A stretch of DNA of 64,000 bases, from the NCBI GenBank assembly GCA_002841765.1, contig PHAV01000007.1, positions 62,001-126,000 on the forward strand, read 5' to 3'. Numbering within the stretch: position 1 is the stretch's first letter; every line of letters begins with the position of its first letter. Source of the DNA: Deltaproteobacteria bacterium HGW-Deltaproteobacteria-4 (GTDB lineage: Bacteria > Desulfobacterota > Desulfuromonadia > Desulfuromonadales > UBA2197). Position numbers and translations under genes: made by a program. The notes beneath the pieces were generated by a model. It made no database searches and was not told where the DNA came from. It saw only the letters and a list, made by a program, of their open reading frames with translations. Below are positions 58,352-64,000 of this stretch, in pieces.

Positions 58352-59410
58352 TTATTCTCTGGTCGCAAACCAGCGGCGCTGGAACCAGAAGGCGACATGG
58401 ACCAGACCGATCATCACCGGCACTTCCACCAGCGGCCCGATCACCGCCGCAAAAGCAGCGCCGGAATTGAGGCCGAATACGGCAATTGCCACGGCAATCG
58501 CCAGTTCAAAGTTGTTACTGGCGGCGGTGAACGCCAGGGTGGTGGTCTTGCTGTAGTCGGCCCCCAGCTTTTTCCCCATCCAGAAGGAGACCAGAAACAT
58601 GACGACAAAGTAGATGGCGAGCGGGATGGCGATGCGCACGACGTCAAAGGGTAACTGGACGATCAGATTGCCCTTGAGGCTGAACATGACGACGATGGTG
58701 AAGAGGAGGGCGAGCAAAGTCAGCGGGCTGATTCTCGGGACGAACTCGCGGTGATAACGCTCTTTGCCCATGACCTTCACGCCGATAAAGCGGGTCAGGG
58801 CGCCGGCCAGACAGGGGATGCCGAGGTAAATAAAGGTGCTCTCGGCAATCTGGCCGATACTGATATTGACTTCCATCCCTTGCAGTCCCACCATTGGGGG
58901 CAGGACGGTGATGAAGAACCAGGCATAAATGCTGTAAAAAAAGACCTGAAAGAGGCTGTTAAAGGCGACCAGTCCAGCGGCGTATTCGGTATTCCCCTTG
59001 GCCAGATCATTCCAGACAATGACCATGGCGATGCAGCGCGCCAGACCGATCATGATCAGTCCGATCAGGTAATCCGGCTTGTCCGGCAGCAGCAGCGCCG
59101 CCAGCGCAAACATCAGAACCGGGCCGATCACCCAGTTCTGCACCAGTGAGATGGCGAGGATCTTCTTGTTTTTGAAGACCTGCGGCATATCCTCATACTT
59201 CACCTTGGCAAAGGGGGGATACATCATCAGGATCAGGCCGATGGCGATGGGGATATTGGTGGTGCCGACCTGGAAACGGTTGATAAAGGCTTCGGTGCCG
59301 GGGAGGAAGTAGCCGAATCCGACGCCGAGGGCCATGGCGGCGAAGATCCAGAAGGTCAGCCAACGGTCGAGAAAAGAGAGTTTATGGGCGATATTTTCGC
59401 TTCCGTTCAA
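58352..59410 (-). CDS. acr3: Arsenite efflux permease Acr3
   Basis: Ten-TM inner-membrane transporter of 352 residues that extrudes As(III). The key segments of the Acr3 group are there: [56 protein letters not shown] with the essential Cys, and [19 protein letters not shown] with [21 protein letters not shown]. Three bases separate it from arsC. Known Acr3 proteins work without an ATPase, driven by the proton gradient. Confidence 0.95.
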   Translation of the reverse strand: MNGSENIAHKLSFLDRWLTFWIFAAMALGVGFGYFLPGTEAFINRFQVGTTNIPIAIGLILMMYPPFAKVKYEDMPQVFKNKKILAISLVQNWVIGPVLMFALAALLLPDKPDYLIGLIMIGLARCIAMVIVWNDLAKGNTEYAAGLVAFNSLFQVFFYSIYAWFFITVLPPMVGLQGMEVNISIGQIAESTFIYLGIPCLAGALTRFIGVKVMGKERYHREFVPRISPLTLLALLFTIVVMFSLKGNLIVQLPFDVVRIAIPLAIYFVVMFLVSFWMGKKLGADYSKTTTLAFTAASNNFELAIAVAIAVFGLNSGAAFAAVIGPLVEVPVMIGLVHVAFWFQRRWFATRE

Positions 59411-59413
59411 CGT

Positions 59414-59827
59414 CTACTTCCCCCCTAAATATTCAACCAGCGTTGCCTTGATGTCGTCCCGCACCCGGCGGAATTGCGCCAGGATCTCCTCCTCATTGCC
59501 GCCCGCCCCGGTGGGGTCGTGAAAGCCGATGTGGAGGCGTTCAACGCCGCCGAAGAAGAGGGGACAGCGCTCGTGGGCATCGCCGCAGAGGGTGATGACA
59601 TAATCGAAGCGCTCGGCGGCGAACTCGTCGAGAGTCTTGGAACGCTGGCCGGAGATGTCGATGCCGAGTTCCTGCAGCACCGTGATGGCGCGGGGATTGA
59701 CCCTGGTTGCTTCGGTCCCGGCGGAGAAGGCCTTGTAGCGGTCGCCAAGAAAATGGTTGATAAGCCCCTCCGCCATCTGTGAACGGCAGGAGTTATGCGT
59801 ACAAAGGAAGAGAACGCGCTTTTTCAT
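59414..59827 (-). CDS. arsC: Arsenate reductase, thioredoxin-coupled
   Basis: Low-molecular-weight phosphatase-type ArsC of 137 residues. The catalytic P-loop is CTHNSCR, with the Asp in HDPTGA as general acid. LCGDAHERCP holds the Cys pair that shuttles the disulfide to thioredoxin, which separates this group from the glutaredoxin-type ArsC. It reduces As(V) to As(III) for Acr3. ATG 59827 is preceded by AAGGTTATCACC. It lies 52 bases after arsR. Confidence 0.95.
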   Translation of the reverse strand: MKKRVLFLCTHNSCRSQMAEGLINHFLGDRYKAFSAGTEATRVNPRAITVLQELGIDISGQRSKTLDEFAAERFDYVITLCGDAHERCPLFFGGVERLHIGFHDPTGAGGNEEEILAQFRRVRDDIKATLVEYLGGK

Positions 59828-59879
59828 GGTGATAACCTTTCATGACAATATCGGCCTGGATCAATAACGTGGGGATTGC

Positions 59880-60218
59880 TTAGGCACAGTTATTCTTTTT
59901 ACGGTAAGTGATCAAACGTTTCTGATCACTGGCAAAGACAGAAGATTCCGGCAGACTCTTACGCAGAAAAGGCTCCAGCTCTTCCATGAGTTGATTGCTG
60001 CGATCAATAGAGTAGTAGATCCAGAGACCTTCGCGGCGGTCGCAGACCATGGCCGATCTTTTCAGATAGGCGAGATGACGGGAGACGGTCGATTGCGGCA
60101 GAAGGAGGGCGGCGATAAGGTCGCAGACACAGAGTTCGCCTTCCACATAAAGGAGCATGAGGATACGCAGCCGGGTTTCGTCGGCGAGAGCCTTGAAGTG
60201 CTGGACGTGATTTTTCAT
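59880..60218 (-). CDS. arsR: ArsR-family arsenic-responsive repressor
   Basis: Winged-helix repressor of 112 residues with FKALADETRLRILMLL, the As(III)-binding motif ELCVCDL in helix 3, and the recognition helix PQSTVSRHLAYLKRSAMV. Metal binding releases DNA and induces the operon. I start at ATG 60218: the -10 box lies only 7 bases upstream, so the mRNA would begin at or next to this ATG (leaderless). Longer in-frame starts (60254, 60230) lie upstream of or inside the promoter and are unlikely. First gene of arsR-arsC-acr3-small protein-CDF. Confidence 0.9.
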   Translation of the reverse strand: MKNHVQHFKALADETRLRILMLLYVEGELCVCDLIAALLLPQSTVSRHLAYLKRSAMVCDRREGLWIYYSIDRSNQLMEELEPFLRKSLPESSVFASDQKRLITYRKKNNCA

Positions 60219-60225
60219 GGGCCAA

Positions 60226-60254
60226 ACCATATCTGCCTGTGCGGATATTGTCAA
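60226..60254 (-). promoter_or_regulatory. arsR promoter with putative ArsR operator
   Basis: On the minus strand TTGACA (60254-60249), 17 bases, TATGGT (60231-60226). Between the boxes lies a near-perfect palindrome, ATATCTGC-CTGT-GCGGATAT (60229-60248), the expected ArsR operator. Bound repressor would occlude RNA polymerase. Confidence 0.78.
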
Positions 60255-60564
60255 CCGCAGTTTATATCTGCACTTCCCAGCGAACAGCTGACAGCAGATC
60301 TGCTGAACCTGATCTGCTGAACCTTGACTTCGCCCCTCTCCTTCTGTACTTTGCTCCGATGAATTTCTGCCCTCAGTACATTTTTTCTTCTTGTCCGCGT
60401 TTCGTACTGCCAGATTTTTCCACTGTCGAGCCCCCCCTTTCGTCTGATTTCGCCCTGAACTTCGCCAGCTAAACTATTCTTCCGGTGTAACCAGATACCG
60501 CCCTCTTCGTCGGCATGTCCTTAATTTGGCGTGCCTGTCCCCCCTCATTTTTTGAAGGATACTC
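60255..60564. other. Leader region of the SulP gene with short repeats
   Basis: 310 bases without a gene. It holds a 14-bp palindrome CAGCAGATCTGCTG (60293-60306) and a perfect 14-bp tandem duplication GATCTGCTGAACCT (60297-60310, 60311-60324). TTGACT (60323-60328), 17 bases, TACTTT is a possible promoter for the SulP gene, which would then have a leader of about 200 bases. No known RNA element was recognised in that leader. Confidence 0.4.
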
Positions 60565-62046
60565 ATGACATTGCAAACAATTCGTGCCGATTGGTTTTCC
60601 AATCTGCGCGGCGACACCCTGGCTGGGATGGTCGTTGCCCTGGCCCTCATCCCCGAAGCCATTGCCTTTTCGATCATCGCCGGGGTGGATCCCAAGGTCG
60701 GTCTTTATGCGTCCTTCTGTATTGCCGTGATCACTGCTTTTGCCGGTGGACGACCGGGGATGATCTCCGCCGCGACCGGCGCCATGGCCCTGGTCATGGT
60801 GCTTCTGGTCAAGAACTATGGACTGCAATATCTGCTGGCGGCGACGGTCCTCACCGGTCTGTTGCAAATTCTGGCGGGGACGCTCCGCCTCGGGGCGCTG
60901 ATGCGCTTTGTGTCGCGCTCGGTGGTGACCGGCTTCGTCAATGCCCTAGCGATCCTTATTTTTATCGCCCAACTTCCCGAACTCACCGATGTCGGCTGGC
61001 AGGTCTATGCCATGGTCGCGGCCGGACTCGCCTTGATCTACCTCTTCCCTTATATCTCCAAAGCGATCCCTTCGCCGCTGGTCTGCATCGTCGTTTTGAC
61101 CGCGATCACCATCTCTATGGGGATTGATGTGCGTACGGTCGGAGACATGGGGGCGCTCCCCGACAGTTTGCCGATCTTCCTCCTCCCGGATTTGCCGCTG
61201 AACTTGACCACCCTGGCGATCATCTTCCCCTTTTCCGCGACCCTGGCGGTGGTCGGTCTCCTCGAATCGATGATGACCGCGACGATTATCGATGATCTTA
61301 CCGATACACCGAGCAATAAAAATCGCGAATGCGTCGGTCAGGGCGTCGCCAATATCGCGGCCGGCTTTCTCGGCGGCATGGCCGGGTGTGCGATGATCGG
61401 ACAATCGGTGATCAACATCAAATCCGGGGGGCGCGGGCGACTGTCGACCCTGCTGGCCGGCCTCTTCCTCCTGCTCATGGTCGTCTTTCTCGGCAATTGG
61501 GTGGCGCGCATTCCCATGGCCGCGCTGGTGGCGGTGATGATTATGGTTTCGATCGGCACCTTCAGTTGGGGATCGATTCGCAATCTGCGCACCCATCCCA
61601 AGAGTTCGAGTCTGGTCATGATCTCCACCGTCCTGGTCGTCGTCTCGACCCACGACCTCGCCAAGGGGGTACTGGTCGGCGTCCTCCTCAGCGCCCTCTT
61701 CTTTGCCCACAAGATCAGTCGTATCTTCTATGTCAGTTCCACTTTGTGGGACGAGGGCTCGACCCGGCATTATGACGTGATCGGCCAGGTCTTCTTCACC
61801 TCGTCCGAACAGTTCATCGCCGCCTTCGACTTCAAGGAAGCGTTGGAAAAGGTGCAGATCGATCTGCGCCGAGCGCATTTTTGGGATATTACCGCGATCA
61901 GCTCCCTCGACAAGGTGATCCTGAAGTTCCGGCGCGAAGGGGCCGAGGTCGAGATTCTCGGGCTCAACGAAGCGAGCGCCACCATGGTTGACCGTTTTGC
62001 CATTCACGATAAACCCGATGCGATCGAGCGTCTGATGGGCCACTAA
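60565..62046 (+). CDS. SulP-family anion transporter with STAS domain
   Basis: SLC26/SulP inner-membrane transporter of 493 residues. About 10-14 TM segments ([79 protein letters not shown]) are followed by a cytoplasmic STAS domain (about 395-493). Bacterial relatives carry sulfate, bicarbonate, or dicarboxylates; the substrate cannot be told. The TM10 region has [25 protein letters not shown] lies 5 bases before ATG 60565. The universal stress protein gene starts 14 bases downstream; this pairing recurs with SulP transporters and suggests regulation of transport. Confidence 0.92.
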   Translation: MTLQTIRADWFSNLRGDTLAGMVVALALIPEAIAFSIIAGVDPKVGLYASFCIAVITAFAGGRPGMISAATGAMALVMVLLVKNYGLQYLLAATVLTGLLQILAGTLRLGALMRFVSRSVVTGFVNALAILIFIAQLPELTDVGWQVYAMVAAGLALIYLFPYISKAIPSPLVCIVVLTAITISMGIDVRTVGDMGALPDSLPIFLLPDLPLNLTTLAIIFPFSATLAVVGLLESMMTATIIDDLTDTPSNKNRECVGQGVANIAAGFLGGMAGCAMIGQSVINIKSGGRGRLSTLLAGLFLLLMVVFLGNWVARIPMAALVAVMIMVSIGTFSWGSIRNLRTHPKSSSLVMISTVLVVVSTHDLAKGVLVGVLLSALFFAHKISRIFYVSSTLWDEGSTRHYDVIGQVFFTSSEQFIAAFDFKEALEKVQIDLRRAHFWDITAISSLDKVILKFRREGAEVEILGLNEASATMVDRFAIHDKPDAIERLMGH

Positions 62047-62060
62047 CCGGGAGAGAGCGT

Positions 62061-62915
62061 ATGAAGACAACTGTACTGGCTTGTATCGACGGTTCCACCT
62101 ATTCTTCGGCTGTCTGTGACTATGCGGCCTGGGCGGCCCTGCGTCTCGACGCCCCCCTGATCTTTTTGCGGGTGATGAACAAAGTGCGTGATGATCGTCT
62201 GGCCGATCTCAGCGGCAGCATCGGCTTTGGTGCTCAGGAAGCCCTCCTTGAAGAGATAGCCTCCCTCGACGAGCAGCGCGGCAAACTCGCTCAGGAACAG
62301 GGGCGCCAGATGCTCGCCGCCGCCAAAGAGCGCGCCCGCGCCGCTGGTTTTGCCGAGCCCGAAGGACGCCAGCGCCATGGCGAGTTGGTCGACACCCTGA
62401 TCGAACTCGAAGAGGGGATTCGCCTCCTGGTCCTCGGCAAACGCGGCTCATCGGCGGAGATTGCTACCGAGCACCTCGGGAGTCATCTCGAACGGGTGAT
62501 TCGCGCCATGCATCGCCCGATTCTGGTGACGACCGCCACCTTCCGCACCCCGCAACGGATCATGCTCGCCTTTGATGGCAGTGCCACCACCCGCAAGGGG
62601 GTCGAGATGGTCGCGGCCAGCCCGATGTTTAAGGGGTTGCCCTGTCATCTGGTCATGGTCGGCGCCGACACGGTCGATGCCCGCGGCCATTTGGCCCATG
62701 CCCGTCAAACCCTGGAAGAGGCCGGGTTTGAAGCGCTGGCTGTGATCCTTCCCGGCGAGGCGGAACAGGTCTTGACCGCTTACCAGCAAAAGGAGGAGAT
62801 TGACCTGATGATCATGGGCGCCTACGGCCACTCACGGATCCGCCAACTATTGATCGGCAGCACCACCACGGCGATGATTCGCAATTCTACTGTTCCGCTG
62901 TTGCTGCTGCGCTGA
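62061..62915 (+). CDS. Tandem-domain universal stress protein
   Basis: A 284-residue protein with two UspA domains. The first (1-150) begins VLACIDGSTYSSAVCDYA and has LLVLGKRGSS; the second (about 160-284) begins IMLAFDGSATTRKGVEM and ends with DLMIMGAYGHSRIRQLLIGS, which carries the ATP-binding G-x2-G-x9-G(S/T) loop, then PLLLLR. The second domain probably binds ATP; the first has a degenerate loop. It is cotranscribed with the SulP transporter, for which it may be a regulatory partner. Confidence 0.93.
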   Translation: MKTTVLACIDGSTYSSAVCDYAAWAALRLDAPLIFLRVMNKVRDDRLADLSGSIGFGAQEALLEEIASLDEQRGKLAQEQGRQMLAAAKERARAAGFAEPEGRQRHGELVDTLIELEEGIRLLVLGKRGSSAEIATEHLGSHLERVIRAMHRPILVTTATFRTPQRIMLAFDGSATTRKGVEMVAASPMFKGLPCHLVMVGADTVDARGHLAHARQTLEEAGFEALAVILPGEAEQVLTAYQQKEEIDLMIMGAYGHSRIRQLLIGSTTTAMIRNSTVPLLLLR

Positions 62916-63023
62916 CGAGACAATTTTCTGGACAGAAAGGCAAAGGGGAAATAATCCGGGCCCGCGGAACTCAGCATCAGAAAAGACATACGCCCCCAGT
63001 TACTGTTTCCATTGCTTCTCCCC

Positions 63024-63206
63024 CTACCTTCTCCATCCGCTCCACACGGGAATTCCGTCGGCGTCGCGGAGATGGAGCAAGGCATCTCCCTTTTTTACCT
63101 CCGCCGCGATGATCGCCGGCTTCCCGGCCACTGTCACCCGCGAGTCTTTGACCTCGATGGTATTCCCTTTTTCAATGTGATCATCGAGCCGCTTGTCACG
63201 AGATGA
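63024..63206 (-). pseudogene. C-terminal remnant of a small protein gene
   Basis: A minus-strand open frame of about 60 codons looks like genuine protein (RDKRLDDHIEKGNTIEVKDS, then VTVAGKPAIIAAEVKKGDAL, ending DADGIPVWSGWRR and TAG), but has no ATG, GTG or TTG start in frame, no ribosome site, and the frame upstream runs into a hairpin. The pattern fits the last part of a small exported or metal-related protein whose 5' end has been lost. The remaining gap (62916-63023 and 63241-63300) holds no recognised feature. Confidence 0.5.
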
Positions 63207-63210
63207 GGAA

Positions 63211-63240
63211 AACGGGTGAGTTATAACCCGTCTTTTTCTT
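63211..63240. terminator. Intrinsic terminator after SulP/Usp region
   Basis: AACGGGT and ACCCGT form a short stem; CTTTTTCTTT follows on the plus strand and a CGTTTTCC tract on the minus strand, so it may serve both the plus-strand transcript and the ZIP gene. Confidence 0.6.
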
Positions 63241-63300
63241 TAGGTTGGGACCCGCTCCTTATTGTAGTGAACAAGGTGATCAAGAGGGTCTGATCGCCCC

Positions 63301-64000
63301 TTATTCGTGGAACCAATACGCCAGGTTAAACATCAGCAACAGGCCCGTGAGAAAGCAGGAGAAATGCGTCAGCGCGTTTCGCAGTCTTCCTTGTGACTTT
63401 ATTTCGGGGATCAGATCCGAGGCGGCGATGTAAATGAAGTTTCCTGCGCCAAAGAGTACCAACCCCGCCACCTCATAGCGCTGCGCGGCGAGATAAGCGA
63501 GGACGGCACCAAGGGGAAACGTCAATGCCGAGATGAAATTCCAGAGGAGGGCACGGCGATGGGGCCAACCGCCATGGACAAGGACGCCGAAGTCGCCGAG
63601 TTCCTGCGGCACTTCGTGAGCCGCTGCTGCAAACCAGGCGATAATCCCCGCCCGGGGATCGATCAAAAATGTGCTGGCGATGGCAAGTCCGCCGAGGAAG
63701 TTATGAACGGCATCGCCAATAAGAATCAGGTAGGTGACCGGCTTCCGCCCGGATGGGGTCGCATTGTGACTATGGTGCCAATCAATAAACTGCTCGAGAG
63801 CGAGAAAGACGGAGAAACCGCAGACCAGCCAGGCGGCTCCGGTCAGGGGAGAAAGTACTTCCATCCCTTGAGGAATCATGTGAAAGAAGGCACCACCGAT
63901 AAGCGTCCCGGCGGCGAGCGCGACCAAGGGCAAAAGTAAGCGTTCCAGGGTGGCGGGCTTGATCAGGGTCGTCAAGCCGCCGACCATGGCGATTGCGCTC
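63301..64000 (-). CDS. ZIP-family metal transporter, 5' end outside window
   Basis: Inner-membrane metal importer of the ZIP family (zinc, iron, or other divalent metal); 228 codons are present from the first internal ATG (63987), but the frame is open to the window edge. The metal-binding TM4/TM5 motifs are complete: IGDAVHNFLGGLAIASTFL and AAAAHEVPQELGDFGVLV. A histidine-bearing loop (FIDWHHSHNATPSG) lies between TM3 and TM4. The true start is probably upstream, as ZIP proteins begin with a TM helix before the first helix seen here. Confidence 0.9.
   Translation of the reverse strand, partial: SAIAMVGGLTTLIKPATLERLLLPLVALAAGTLIGGAFFHMIPQGMEVLSPLTGAAWLVCGFSVFLALEQFIDWHHSHNATPSGRKPVTYLILIGDAVHNFLGGLAIASTFLIDPRAGIIAWFAAAAHEVPQELGDFGVLVHGGWPHRRALLWNFISALTFPLGAVLAYLAAQRYEVAGLVLFGAGNFIYIAASDLIPEIKSQGRLRNALTHFSCFLTGLLLMFNLAYWFHE

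Noticed and set aside
1-64000. CRISPR arrays, tRNA or rRNA genes, complete prophage or insertion sequence
   Set aside because: No regularly spaced direct repeats, no cloverleaf with conserved T-loop, no transposase or phage structural genes were recognised on either strand.

Overview
The window looks like a chromosomal segment of a Gram-negative, Desulfuromonadales/Geobacterales-type bacterium (former Deltaproteobacteria). This is inferred from gene content, not from a marker gene. The signs are many PAS-rich hybrid histidine kinases with the HDFNN H-box, REC-HD-GYP regulators, a GEMM-I cyclic-dinucleotide riboswitch, cbiMNQO behind a B12 riboswitch, an outer-membrane TamA/TamB pair, a trx-type arsenate reductase and Acr3. 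Base composition is GC-rich, apart from a visibly AT-rich island at about 42.1-43.3 kb. No rRNA, tRNA, CRISPR array or complete insertion sequence was found.

Layout. 0-7.4 kb: the 5' part of a P-type ATPase that closely resembles animal Na,K-ATPase (type IIC), a soluble hybrid kinase, a Kua/FAD4/CarF-type lipid desaturase, and small RNA-related genes (S4 protein, DUF3820, tRNA-dihydrouridine synthase). 7.4-18.8 kb is a signalling block. A sigma70 promoter, a GEMM-I riboswitch and an intrinsic terminator precede a 23-codon ORF that is ATGA-coupled to a dCache hybrid kinase, itself ATGA-coupled to a REC-HD-GYP phosphodiesterase. A second, convergent hybrid-kinase/HD-GYP pair lies beyond an epimerase-like gene and an ammonium transporter. 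If the riboswitch binds c-di-GMP, the first operon is a feedback loop in which the ligand controls synthesis of an enzyme predicted to destroy it. 18.9-28 kb: metabolism and transport (succinate-semialdehyde dehydrogenase, Kup, YdjC-type deacetylase with an overlapping glycosyltransferase, ACP phosphodiesterase-like protein, dienelactone hydrolase, hemolysin III-like protein, UV-damage endonuclease).

28-39.5 kb: a DUF2845 gene entangled with a dispersed 136-bp element, Uup (ABC-F), MurJ, then a three-gene secreted cassette (M6-type metalloprotease with a dockerin-like tail, lipoprotein, cohesin-like protein) and Pgi. 39.5-46 kb: YaeQ, a DUF188 protein, a YgjP-type metallopeptidase, a VapBC-type toxin-antitoxin pair with a clear palindromic operator, an AT-rich orphan gene with a PD-(D/E)xK nuclease-like motif, repeat-rich DNA including the second copy of the 136-bp element, a DUF1015 protein and a periplasmic thioredoxin. 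46-54.6 kb: ispG-tamA-tamB and an OmpA/OprF-like porin with calcium-binding-type repeats.

54.6-60.3 kb: the cobalt importer cbiMNQO under a promoter plus B12 riboswitch, with a 31-codon ORF ending two bases before cbiM, followed by an ars operon (arsR-arsC-acr3-small membrane protein-CDF-like protein). Its promoter contains the putative ArsR operator and its arsR mRNA is probably leaderless. 60.5-64 kb: SulP transporter plus universal stress protein, the remnant of a small gene, and a ZIP transporter cut by the window edge. The points most worth following are the two riboswitches that each precede a Shine-Dalgarno-equipped short ORF coupled to the main gene, the dispersed short-ORF/terminator element, the Na,K-ATPase-like pump, the Kua-type desaturase and the orphan nuclease-like gene.
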